Shown here: piece after piece, positions 34,707-42,678 of the stretch
How the letters are laid out: every line of letters starts with the position of its first letter
Position numbering within the stretch: position 1 is the stretch's first letter
Assembly (NCBI GenBank): GCA_963843285.1
Contig: CAWJJO010000002.1
Location: forward strand, 248,001 to 312,000
Length of the DNA stretch: 64,000 nt
Reading direction: 5' to 3'
Source: CAZDDB01 sp963843285
Lineage (GTDB): Bacteria > Acidobacteriota > HRBIN11 > JAKEFK01
Translations under genes and position numbers: made by a program
Notes under the pieces: generated by a model
Told to the model about the DNA's origin: nothing
The model's database searches: none
The model's input: the letters and a program-made list of their open reading frames with translations, nothing else

Positions 34707-36765
34707 ACTCCTTCAAAATATTGATGGCTGCTTGTCGTTCGTCCTTCATTTCCGGGGGAGCCACCTCCAGGAACTTCTGGAGCGACCGGCGCGCATCTTC
34801 TAACCGGTTCATTCTACGATATAGTATACCAATATTATAGAGAAATACCGGATCGTCCGGACGTTGTTTCAGCGCTTTCTGGAATTGTTCCAGCGCCGAG
34901 GGGAGTTGATTGTGACGGGTATAAATCATGGCGCGCTCATGCAACGTTTCCACGCGTCCGGGAGCCAGTCTCTCCGCATCCTCCAGCAGATCGAACGATT
35001 TATTCAAATCCCCTCTGACCTCGGACAGGCGCGCTGTGCGATAGAATGCCGGGACAAAGCCTTTCTTCATGCTTTTCTCGTAAAAAGCAAACGCTTCGTC
35101 CTGCGAGCCGTGCTGGAATAGAAATTCTGCGAGGTTATAAAACGTTTCGCCATCAGCCAGGTCCAGTTTGACGGCCTCGCGGAGAATCCGCTCCGCTCGA
35201 TCAGGTTGATTGATTTCAAAGTAGACTGCGGCGAGTCCATTGTAAACGGCCGGCGACGGGTACTCCAGATTCAGCACTTGTTGAAATACAGTTTCGGCTT
35301 TGTCGTACTTGTGTAGCGCCAGAAGGATTTCTGCGTATCGAAGGAGCAGTACAGGATTCGCGGGTTCCTGCTCCGCAATCGCGCGATAGGCTTTTTCCTT
35401 TTCTACAATTGGAGCCGGACTCATGGTCAGCTCGGCAATCTTCGCAGCCGTATCCACACGATCCTTGGGATCAGGAGCGTTTCGAACCGGTTTTCCCGGC
35501 GGGGAAGAAAAGTATCCCAGGCTTTGGAGTCGCTCTTTTTCTTCCGAGGAGAGAGTATGTTGAGAAACCCTTTGGGAAGAAGCAAGGATTTGCGCAATCT
35601 TCTTTGAGTACGGATCTGTTCGAACGGTTGCAATGAGATTCTGCGTTTCTCCCGGGTCCTTTGCTAAGTCGTAATACTCGGGTCGCGGAGCCTGGATATA
35701 TTTTCCATGCAGGTCCTGGATCGAAAATAACGGACTCCAGCCATAATCCAGTGACGGCGCGAGCGTCTCCGCAAAGTTTTCTACCGCGAGTTCTTCCTTC
35801 CCTCGCAGGATGGGCATCAAGGATCTCCCGTCCATACGCGCGGACGATTGCCAGTTCATCGCATCCATTATGGTCGGCGCGATGTCCACAATCCTTGTGA
35901 TCCCCGCCTTTCTTCCCGGCGCGATTCCGGGAACTGAAATCATCAGCGGGATATGAAGGGTAGTGTTATACAGAAACAGGCTATGACTGACTTCACGATG
36001 CTCGCCAAAAGCTTCTCCGTGATCGGCTGTTACAAGGACCAGCAGATTATCACGCAACTTTTTCTCCTTCAGGAATTGAAATAATTCAGCGAGCCGGCCA
36101 TCAACGTATAAAACTTCTTGTTGATAGGGGGACGGTGCCGGCAAACCGTGCTCCATATACGGATGGTGCGGGTCGAAGAAATGAAGCCAAAGAAAAAATG
36201 GACCGCCATCTGCCCGTTCGGATAGCCATTTCTCTGCGCGGGCGGTCACCGCCGCTGCATCACGTTCCGTATATGCAAATACCCCGGGTGAGGTTCCCAA
36301 CGCTTCAAAGTGATCATCGTATAGATCAAATCCCTGGTTCAAACCAAATTGTGATGCGAGCGGAAACCCTCCCACAATCGCAGCGGTAGTACTTCCGTTT
36401 TGTTTGGCGTATTCGGACAGCAACCGCAAAGAATCGGGAGCGTAGAAGGTCCCGTTGTTCCGGACACCATGCGAAGGAGGGTAGAGTCCTGTCAATAATG
36501 ATGTGTGAGCGGGAAGGGTAACAGGTGCGCACGTGAGCGCATTTTCAAAGACGACGGAGTCTCGTGCCAGCTCTTCGAAGAAGGGTGTCCGCGTTTTGTT
36601 CCCGTAGACCGACAACGCGTCCGCACGCAGTGTGTCGATCGTAATCAGCAAGACATTCTTGATGGGCGGAATTGACGGTACAACGGGCTTTTCTTTGCAG
36701 GAGGGGAGGAGAAAACCACAAAGACACAAAGACACGAAGGCAAAAAACAGGCGCATCCTGCTCAT
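34705..36765 (-). CDS. Sulfatase-like (alkaline phosphatase superfamily) lipoprotein with C-terminal TPRs
   Basis: A 686-residue protein with lipoprotein signal FLLPSC (Cys23). The sulfatase/phosphatase domain (about 35-400) has NVLLITIDTLRADALSVYG and LVTADHGEAFGEH for metal binding. The usual formylglycine motif C-x-P-x-R is absent: the site reads CAPVTLPAHTSLLTG, where a Thr probably acts as nucleophile as in phosphatase-like members. After a short 'LSSEEKERLQSLGYF' motif, about six TPR units run to the end (residues 440-686). It likely works in the periplasm on a phospho- or sulfo-ester; the substrate is unknown. The signal peptide is encoded by a dispersed repeat. Confidence 0.85.
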   Translation of the reverse strand: MSRMRLFFAFVSLCLCGFLLPSCKEKPVVPSIPPIKNVLLITIDTLRADALSVYGNKTRTPFFEELARDSVVFENALTCAPVTLPAHTSLLTGLYPPSHGVRNNGTFYAPDSLRLLSEYAKQNGSTTAAIVGGFPLASQFGLNQGFDLYDDHFEALGTSPGVFAYTERDAAAVTARAEKWLSERADGGPFFLWLHFFDPHHPYMEHGLPAPSPYQQEVLYVDGRLAELFQFLKEKKLRDNLLVLVTADHGEAFGEHREVSHSLFLYNTTLHIPLMISVPGIAPGRKAGITRIVDIAPTIMDAMNWQSSARMDGRSLMPILRGKEELAVENFAETLAPSLDYGWSPLFSIQDLHGKYIQAPRPEYYDLAKDPGETQNLIATVRTDPYSKKIAQILASSQRVSQHTLSSEEKERLQSLGYFSSPPGKPVRNAPDPKDRVDTAAKIAELTMSPAPIVEKEKAYRAIAEQEPANPVLLLRYAEILLALHKYDKAETVFQQVLNLEYPSPAVYNGLAAVYFEINQPDRAERILREAVKLDLADGETFYNLAEFLFQHGSQDEAFAFYEKSMKKGFVPAFYRTARLSEVRGDLNKSFDLLEDAERLAPGRVETLHERAMIYTRHNQLPSALEQFQKALKQRPDDPVFLYNIGILYRRMNRLEDARRSLQKFLEVAPPEMKDERQAAINILKE
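36711..36741. repeat. Repeat arm (AACCACAAAGACACAAAGACACGAAGG type) inside a signal-peptide region
   Basis: A tandem-like ACAAAGACACAAAGACACG arm of a type related to the other ACCAC(A/G)GAGACAC repeats in the window. Read on the minus strand it encodes AFVSLCLCGF, the hydrophobic core of the sulfatase-TPR lipoprotein signal. Confidence 0.65.
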
Positions 36766-36805
36766 TATAGTTGCGAAGGCGTATGGTGTCCTGTACTCTA
36801 ACCGG

Positions 36806-37462
36806 ATGAAGAAACGGACGATTGATTACCGCCCTGTGCTGGAAGGGTTGATGAAGTATCACGGATCTACCATGCTGGGTCATTTTGGGGATGATGATCC
36901 TTGGCAAACACTGATTGCTACGATATTGAGCGCGCGAAGTCGCGATGAGACTACAGAGATCGTTGCCCGGGACCTATTCCAGCGTTATCCGAATTGTGCC
37001 AGCCTCGCTGCGGCTCCCGTCCGATCAATTGAAAAGATCGTAAAAAGAACCGGCTTTTACAAAACGAAAGCGCGCAGAATCATTGAGGTTTCACGTATTC
37101 TGATGGAGCAATCCGGCGGGGTAGTGCCATCGGATCTCGATGGACTGCTCTCGCTTCCGGGCGTGGGCCGGAAAACTGCGGCCTGTGTTCTCGTTTACGC
37201 CTTCGGCAAACCAGCGATTCCGGTTGATACGCATGTTCACCGCATCAGTAATCGCCTTGGTTGGGTCAAGACAAGGACGCCGGAGCAAACGGAAGACGGG
37301 TTGAGGAATCTGATTGCCGAGAAAGATTGGCTGATGATCAACGACCTTCTTGTCTTTCACGGGAAAAATGTGTGCAAACCGATCCGTCCTCTTTGCACTA
37401 TCTGCTCGATTGAACCTCACTGTGCTAAAATCTTACGTCTCAAACTTCGGAACAAAAAATGA
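36806..37462 (+). CDS. nth: Endonuclease III (DNA N-glycosylase/AP lyase)
   Basis: A 218-residue base-excision enzyme that removes oxidised pyrimidines. Helix-hairpin-helix LPGVGRKTA with the catalytic Lys; PVDTHVHRI with the catalytic Asp; a [4Fe-4S] loop C-x6-C-x2-C-x5-C near the C-terminus (CKPIRPLCTICSIEPHC). The start at 36806 (MKKRTIDYR) fits the family; an open frame back to 36632 runs antisense to the sulfatase gene. LSARSRDETT replaces the common LSAQTTD, as in archaeal-type Nth. The stop overlaps the next ATG. Confidence 0.94.
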   Translation: MKKRTIDYRPVLEGLMKYHGSTMLGHFGDDDPWQTLIATILSARSRDETTEIVARDLFQRYPNCASLAAAPVRSIEKIVKRTGFYKTKARRIIEVSRILMEQSGGVVPSDLDGLLSLPGVGRKTAACVLVYAFGKPAIPVDTHVHRISNRLGWVKTRTPEQTEDGLRNLIAEKDWLMINDLLVFHGKNVCKPIRPLCTICSIEPHCAKILRLKLRNKK

Positions 37463-38760
37463 TTGATGAACTGAAAGCGAAAATCAACGACAGGACTGCG
37501 CATGTCGCTGTCGTCGGACTTGGTTACGTAGGACTTCCGATGTGTGTTGAGTTTGCGCGCGCGGGATTTCGGGTGACCGGAGTAGATGTAGATGAACGCC
37601 GCGTCGAGCAGTTACGACAGGGAAAATCGTACATCCTGGATCTGACCGATGAAACGCTGGCCACGATTCGGTCGCGTTTCGATATGAGCTCGGGTTATCA
37701 GCCGTTAAAGCACGCAGATGTAGTGATTATTTGTGTGCCGACTCCGCTCCGGAAGACCAAAGATCCCGACCTTTCTTATATTCTTTCTGCTTCTTCTGAA
37801 ATCGTAAAGTATCTGCACCGGGGGCAATTGATCATCCTGGAAAGTACGACTTACCCTGGAACTACCGATGAAATCATACTTCCCGAAATGGAAGCCTCCG
37901 GGCTGAAAGCTGGAGTCGATTTTTTCCTTGCGTTTTCACCGGAACGAATTGATCCGGGTAACACACGTTACAACATCAGGAACACCCCTAAGATTGTCGG
38001 TGGATACTCTACCGAGTGTGGCGAGCTGGCGGGACTTCTGTACAGCGCCATCGCGGACAGTGTCGTGCGTGTTTCGTCGACGAAGTCGGCCGAGATGGTG
38101 AAGCTTCTTGAGAATACCTTTCGCGCGATCAATATCGGTATGGTGAATGAAGTCGCCATTATGTGCGATAAGCTTGGAATCGATACCTGGGAGGTAATCG
38201 ATGCTGCGGCAACCAAGCCTTTTGGCTTCATGCCATTCTATCCTGGGCCCGGTTTGGGTGGACACTGCATCCCGATCGATCCGCATTATCTTGCATGGAA
38301 ACTGAAGACGCTCAATTATTCCGCCCGTTTTATCGAGCTTGCGGGGGAAATCAATGCGGGTATGCCGCACTATGTTGTTACGAAGATTTCGAACGCACTG
38401 AATCAAGATCGGAAAAGTGTGAAAGGCTCGCGGATTCTGCTTCTCGGAGTTTCCTACAAAAAGAATAGCAACGATGTTCGCGAGTCACCGTCTCTCGATA
38501 TCTTGAAATTGCTACAGGAAAAAGGCGCCGAGGTGCTTTATTACGACCCGTATGTTCGTGATGTAAGAATTGATTCCATTCTAGTTGGAAGCAGCGAATT
38601 GAGCGCGGGGCTTCTTCAGCAAGCTGACTGTGTCGTGATTGTTACGGATCATGATTCGTTTGATTGGCAGTATGTTGTGAACCACTCCAGATTGATTGTA
38701 GACACACGGAATGCAACTCGCGCCGCGCGCGCAGAAACGTGTCGCATCATCAAGTTGTAG
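37459..38760 (+). CDS. UDP-sugar 6-dehydrogenase (UDP-GlcNAc/ManNAc dehydrogenase type)
   Basis: A 433-residue nucleotide-sugar dehydrogenase, which oxidises C6 of a UDP-sugar twice with NAD+ to a uronic acid. NAD-binding GLGYVGLPMCVEFARAG; catalytic Cys in GPGLGGHCIPIDP; C-terminal UDP-binding domain with GVSYKKNSNDVRESP. The WecC/WbpA (HexNAc) group is favoured by the FGFMPFYPGPGLGGHCIP region, as against UDP-glucose dehydrogenase. The ATG overlaps the nth stop. It feeds the same glycan pathway as the epimerase that follows 6 bp on. Confidence 0.9.
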   Translation: MIDELKAKINDRTAHVAVVGLGYVGLPMCVEFARAGFRVTGVDVDERRVEQLRQGKSYILDLTDETLATIRSRFDMSSGYQPLKHADVVIICVPTPLRKTKDPDLSYILSASSEIVKYLHRGQLIILESTTYPGTTDEIILPEMEASGLKAGVDFFLAFSPERIDPGNTRYNIRNTPKIVGGYSTECGELAGLLYSAIADSVVRVSSTKSAEMVKLLENTFRAINIGMVNEVAIMCDKLGIDTWEVIDAAATKPFGFMPFYPGPGLGGHCIPIDPHYLAWKLKTLNYSARFIELAGEINAGMPHYVVTKISNALNQDRKSVKGSRILLLGVSYKKNSNDVRESPSLDILKLLQEKGAEVLYYDPYVRDVRIDSILVGSSELSAGLLQQADCVVIVTDHDSFDWQYVVNHSRLIVDTRNATRAARAETCRIIKL

Positions 38761-38766
38761 AATCGT

Positions 38767-39720
38767 ATGGAAAGGTATCTGGTCACGGGTGGAGCCGGAT
38801 TTATCGGCTCGCATATTGTAGAAACGTTACTGGCGCAGGGTCATTTTGTCCGGGTGCTGGATAATTTTGATACGGGCAGCCGCGAAAATCTTTCTGCATT
38901 TTCCGGCGCACTGGAAGTGGTCGAAGGAAGTCTGGAAGATGCCGGCACTGTGCGTCAGGCGATGGATGGGATCGATTATGTGCTGCATCAAGGCGCGCGC
39001 GGATCCGTTCCACGTTCCATTTCAGATCCTGAAGGAACTCATCACTCCAACATTACAGGGACGTTGCATGTTCTGATCGCTGCCCGCGATGCGAGCGTCC
39101 GCCGCGTCGTCTGTGCCAGCTCGGCCTCTGTGTATGGCGAAACTGCGATACTTCCAAAACAGGAATCGATGTTACCCACGCCACTGTCCCCGTATGCGCT
39201 TAGCAAGTTGATGATGGAGCAATATGCCGCTGTGTTTTCCGGTGTATATGGACTGGAAACAGTCTCATTGCGATACTTTAATATTTACGGTCCGCGCCAG
39301 AATCCGCATCTGCAATATTCAGCGGTGATTCCAATCTTCGTCCGGAATATGATGGACGGCATCCCTTGCCCTATCTTTGGCGATGGGGAACAAACCCGCG
39401 ACTTCACCTACGTGGAAGATTGCGTCCGGGCCAATTTGCTTGCCTGCAAATCAGAAGGAGTTTCGGGCAACGTGTTTAACATCGCCTGCGGAAGCCAGAC
39501 AAGCGTGAATGAACTGTTCCGGATCTTGAGCGAAATTCTGGAGTATCGCCTCCCGCCATCGTATCAACCCGAGCGACCGGGCGATGTTCGGTATTCATAT
39601 GCGGATGTACGGAAAGCGGAGAAAGAGCTCGCATTTCAGCCCGGCACGACTCTTTTCGACGGACTGAAAAGGACGGTGGAGTGGTACAGGCATGCAAATA
39701 CCAGCGAAAACCGAACCTGA
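38767..39720 (+). CDS. NAD-dependent sugar-nucleotide epimerase (UDP-GlcNAc/Glc 4-epimerase type)
   Basis: A 317-residue extended SDR enzyme. NAD motif GGAGFIGSHIVETLL; SSASVYGE with the catalytic Ser; YxxxK in PYALSK; sugar-binding RYFNIYGPRQNP. It is predicted to interconvert the C4 configuration of UDP-sugars, possibly of the uronic acids made by the gene before it, as in WbpP/GalE-like or WbnB-type pathways. The last 29 bases overlap the next small gene. Confidence 0.88.
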   Translation: MERYLVTGGAGFIGSHIVETLLAQGHFVRVLDNFDTGSRENLSAFSGALEVVEGSLEDAGTVRQAMDGIDYVLHQGARGSVPRSISDPEGTHHSNITGTLHVLIAARDASVRRVVCASSASVYGETAILPKQESMLPTPLSPYALSKLMMEQYAAVFSGVYGLETVSLRYFNIYGPRQNPHLQYSAVIPIFVRNMMDGIPCPIFGDGEQTRDFTYVEDCVRANLLACKSEGVSGNVFNIACGSQTSVNELFRILSEILEYRLPPSYQPERPGDVRYSYADVRKAEKELAFQPGTTLFDGLKRTVEWYRHANTSENRT

Positions 39721-40156
39721 AAAAGACAAGACCCTTCTGAACATTCTTCTCGTAGGATGCGGTTTTCTATTCCTGATTGCGGCAGGGCTAGTCTTTCTTT
39801 TTGCGAGAACCTTTGTGTTTACAAAAGCACCGGCAAGTGTCGTCAAAGCGCATTTGGAAGCGATCAACCGGGAAAACTATGCTTTGGCTTACAGTCACTT
39901 CGCGCTGGACTATCGCAAGGAAACCTCGCTGGAAGACTTTCGCAGGCAGATCGCCCCATTCTCAAATATGCTTCCGTACCGGTCAGCCGATCTCAATCGA
40001 ACTCAGATCGTGAATAACCGGTCCTCCGTGGACGGACTCCTGACCGGAAGAGACGGATCACTCTTTCCAGTGCGGTATCAGCTAGTCCGCGATCAAGGAA
40101 CCTGGAAAATCGTTTCCTTCGAGTGGATCTCCCCGGGCGACAAACAGGTCATCTAA
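39692..40156 (+). CDS. Small single-pass membrane protein with NTF2-like/DUF4864-like domain
   Basis: A 154-residue protein with one N-terminal helix (LLNILLVGCGFLFLIAAGLVFLFA, quoted in part) and a soluble domain with 'VVKAHLEAINRENYALAYSH' at its start. That looks like the NTF2-like/DUF4864 fold used in small secreted proteins. The start overlaps the epimerase by 29 bases and has no clear ribosome site. Function unknown; it is probably co-transcribed with the sugar genes. Confidence 0.65.
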   Translation: MQIPAKTEPEKDKTLLNILLVGCGFLFLIAAGLVFLFARTFVFTKAPASVVKAHLEAINRENYALAYSHFALDYRKETSLEDFRRQIAPFSNMLPYRSADLNRTQIVNNRSSVDGLLTGRDGSLFPVRYQLVRDQGTWKIVSFEWISPGDKQVI

Positions 40157-40167
40157 AATTAAAACTT

Positions 40168-40240
40168 CCCGGAGTTGCGGGCCGCCGTGCCCGCATAAGC
40201 CGTAACCCAACCCCGGAGCGGCGGGCAGGGACGCCCGCCC
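40168..40240. repeat. Two GC-rich hairpin repeats
   Basis: GCGGGCcgccgtGCCCGC (40177-40194) and GGCGGGCagggacGCCCGCC (40220-40239). The same two hairpin types, with loops ctccgt/cacgg and agggac/gtccct, occur at 45694, 53638 and 61537. They fill the gap between convergent genes. Confidence 0.75.
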
Positions 40241-40263
40241 TCTCCAAAAGTCAAAGTCGATCT

Positions 40264-40923
40264 CTACTTTGGCTGCGGCACGATCCGGATGTACGGTTTT
40301 GGCGACTTCCATCCGTTCGGGTATTTCTCCTTGGCTTCCGCGTCGGAGACGGCAGGCACAATGATCACGTCTTCGCCTTGCTTCCAATTGACCGGCGTAG
40401 CAACCTTATGCTTTGCAGTTAGCTGACAGGAATCCAGAAGTCGCAGCACTTCGTCAAAGTTACGGCCAGTGCTCATCGGATATGTCAACATCGCCTTGAC
40501 TTTCTTGTCCGGTCCAATAATGAATACCGATCGCACGGTGGCGTTATCGGCTGCAGTACGACCCTGAGACGTAGTGCCGGCGGTTTCCGGCAGCATGTCG
40601 TATGCCTTCGCAACGCTCAATTCGGGATCGCCGACCATAGGATAGGTGACAGCGGCCCCCTGCGTCTCTTCGATGTCCTTCGACCATTTAACATGATCAG
40701 TGACTGGATCTACACTGAGACCAAGAATTTTACAATTGCGCTTATCAAACTCGGGTTTAAGTCTTGCCATGTAACCCAGTTCGGTCGTGCAAACCGGCGT
40801 AAAATCCTTCGGATGTGAGAATAGGATGGCCCAACCATCGCCGATCCATTCGTGGAAGTTAATTTTCCCTTGCGTCGTCTCCGCTGTAAAGTTCGGAGCT
40901 TCGCCGTTAATTCTAAGCGACAT
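40264..40923 (-). CDS. Peroxiredoxin, 1-Cys (Prx6) type
   Basis: A 219-residue peroxidase that reduces H2O2 and organic peroxides. The peroxidatic Cys is in HPKDFTPVCTTELG (about residue 47). The length, the C-terminal YFYN-like region and lack of a clear resolving Cys fit Prx6. Good ribosome site (GAGGTG). It is divergent from cysM across ~107 bp of AT-rich DNA. Confidence 0.93.
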   Translation of the reverse strand: MSLRINGEAPNFTAETTQGKINFHEWIGDGWAILFSHPKDFTPVCTTELGYMARLKPEFDKRNCKILGLSVDPVTDHVKWSKDIEETQGAAVTYPMVGDPELSVAKAYDMLPETAGTTSQGRTAADNATVRSVFIIGPDKKVKAMLTYPMSTGRNFDEVLRLLDSCQLTAKHKVATPVNWKQGEDVIIVPAVSDAEAKEKYPNGWKSPKPYIRIVPQPK

Positions 40924-41030
40924 AATTCACCTCGATGAATTGGAATATTTTTTTGATTAAAGCACGATCACCGGAAGGCGTCAACTGATGTTGATTTGAT
41001 TTTTTAATTTTTATATTTGATATTTAAGCA

Positions 41031-41924
41031 GTGCGGTACGAGGATATACTTCAAACTGTCGGCAAGACGCCGCTTGTCCGGATCAACCGGCTCTGGTCCC
41101 ATCCCGAAGTAGAAATCTGGGCAAAACTCGAAGGCTGCAATCCCATGGGAAGTGTCAAAGAACGTCCTGCTTTGTATATCGTGGAAAGAGCCGAAAAGGA
41201 CGGAACGTTGAAGAAAGGAATGACTATCCTGGAGTCTTCCAGCGGGAATACGGGAATCGGTCTTGCGCTGATCGGGGCGGTCAAGGGCTACGCGGTAACC
41301 ATCTGCATGCCGCAGAAGGTTTCTATGGAACGCCGCAAGATCCTGAAAGCGCTGGGCGCAGAAATCATATTTACATCGCAGAAGGGGGGAAGCGATGAGG
41401 CCTGGGACATTGCGGAGCGTCTCTATCAAGAGAATCCCGGCAAGTACTTCTATGCCCGGCAGTATTCGAACATCAACAATACATTGTCCCATTACGAAGG
41501 GACGGCGATGGAAATCTGGGAGGATATGCGTGGGGACCTGGATGCGGTTGCTATCGGGCTCGGGACCTGCGGGACCATGATGGGCATTTCAAGACGGTTT
41601 AAGGAGCTGAATCCGAAAATCCTGATCGTGGCCATCGAGCCACAACCCGCTCACACTCAGCAAGGACTCCGAAACATGGAAGACAGTCGCGTGCCGGAGC
41701 TCCTGGATTGGGAATCGATCGATGAGAAGATCGTCATTGACGACCATGAGGCCTATGACTTCGCTCGCCGTTTGACACGCGAAGAGGGAATATTTGCCGG
41801 GATATCCTCCGGCACGGCTTTGGCCGGATCGATTCGAATTGCTCAGAAAATGAATCGTGGGAAAATTGTTACAATCTTTCCAGATCGCGGGGAAAAATAC
41901 CTCACCACTCCACTCTTTGATTGA
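41031..41924 (+). CDS. cysM: Cysteine synthase B-type PLP enzyme
   Basis: A 297-residue O-acetylserine (or O-phosphoserine) sulfhydrylase. The PLP lysine is in PMGSVKERPAL, the phosphate loop is SSSGNTGIGLA and the active-site loop is GTCGTMMGI. KERPAL rather than KDR.A is the CysM-like form. The start is GTG at 41031, since the nearest ATG is inside the domain. It stands alone, with a possible AT-rich promoter upstream. It makes cysteine; the sulfur donor could be sulfide, thiosulfate or a sulfur-carrier protein. Confidence 0.92.
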   Translation: MRYEDILQTVGKTPLVRINRLWSHPEVEIWAKLEGCNPMGSVKERPALYIVERAEKDGTLKKGMTILESSSGNTGIGLALIGAVKGYAVTICMPQKVSMERRKILKALGAEIIFTSQKGGSDEAWDIAERLYQENPGKYFYARQYSNINNTLSHYEGTAMEIWEDMRGDLDAVAIGLGTCGTMMGISRRFKELNPKILIVAIEPQPAHTQQGLRNMEDSRVPELLDWESIDEKIVIDDHEAYDFARRLTREEGIFAGISSGTALAGSIRIAQKMNRGKIVTIFPDRGEKYLTTPLFD

Positions 41925-41960
41925 CTTAACTTTGCGTCTTCGCGTCTTTGCGAGAAATTC
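41925..41960. repeat. Repeat remnant (TTTGCGTCTTCGCGTCTTTGCGAG)
   Basis: One arm of the 'GCAAAG/CTTTGCG' repeat (type at 2479-2549) between two convergent genes. No matching second arm is seen. Confidence 0.5.
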
Positions 41961-41963
41961 TTC

Positions 41964-42674
41964 CTACTGCACGGCGAAATCCAGATACACTACAGCCGTA
42001 ATCGTTTTGTCTTTTGAAGAAGTATCGAGCGCGCCGCCCCAACTATAGTCTGCAGAATTCTTCGCAGTGATCTGCAGCACTCCCATTCTGGCGGAACGAA
42101 GACTTCCGATCTTGCTTCCCGCGTTTTCTGCGATTTTTGCAGCACGCAGTGTCGCGTCTTTGGTTGCAGCGCTCAACATCTCGATTTTCAGGTCGGCAAG
42201 TTTTGTGTAGAAATAACTCGGATTAAAGGAGCTGAATTGGATTCCTGAATTGATTAACTCTGTAGAAGCCCTGGAGACATCGGTTACTTTGTCTACATCC
42301 GGTGATTCCACCTCAACCGTCTGGCTCAACTCGTATCCCCGAGTCTCGCCGGTGCTGTTCCCTTCTTTGTTCAATACATAAATCGGGGTGGTGTTGATGG
42401 AGGAGAACACAATTTCCTTTTCGGAAATTCCTTTGGAGATCAGATATTTCTTGATCGTATTCGTGTCTTCATTCAGTTGAGAGAACGCTTCGCGTGGAGT
42501 CGGGGCAAAGCGGGAAAAGCTTCCACTCCAGGTAATTAAATCAGAAACAATATCTTTCTGGGCGGAGCCCGTAACCTTGATTGATTCGTTTCCCTGGTGC
42601 GTCCGAATCCATGCGTGCGACAACAGCCAGCCGGTCAGGATGATGGATGCACAGATCAGAATTGTATTTTTCAC
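41964..42674 (-). CDS. SIMPL domain (DUF541) exported protein
   Basis: A ~236-residue protein with one N-terminal hydrophobic segment, a signal anchor (TILICASIILTGWLLSHAW), then the SIMPL fold: SIKVTGSAQKDIVSDLITWS, ELSQTVEVESPDVDKV and ALDTSSKDKTITAVVYLDFAV. Role uncertain; some members bind signalling-complex partners or act at the cell envelope. A GTG at 42674 gives the cleanest start, four bases after the CorC-like stop; a TTG at 42692 in the overlap is also possible. It is downstream of, and coupled to, the CorC-like gene. Confidence 0.85.
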   Translation of the reverse strand: MKNTILICASIILTGWLLSHAWIRTHQGNESIKVTGSAQKDIVSDLITWSGSFSRFAPTPREAFSQLNEDTNTIKKYLISKGISEKEIVFSSINTTPIYVLNKEGNSTGETRGYELSQTVEVESPDVDKVTDVSRASTELINSGIQFSSFNPSYFYTKLADLKIEMLSAATKDATLRAAKIAENAGSKIGSLRSARMGVLQITAKNSADYSWGGALDTSSKDKTITAVVYLDFAVQ

Positions 42675-42678
42675 AACG

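Noticed and set aside
36632..36805. Extension of endonuclease III to 36632
   Set aside because: The extra 58 residues lie antisense to the sulfatase gene and its signal-peptide repeat. MKKRTIDYR at 36806 matches the family start.
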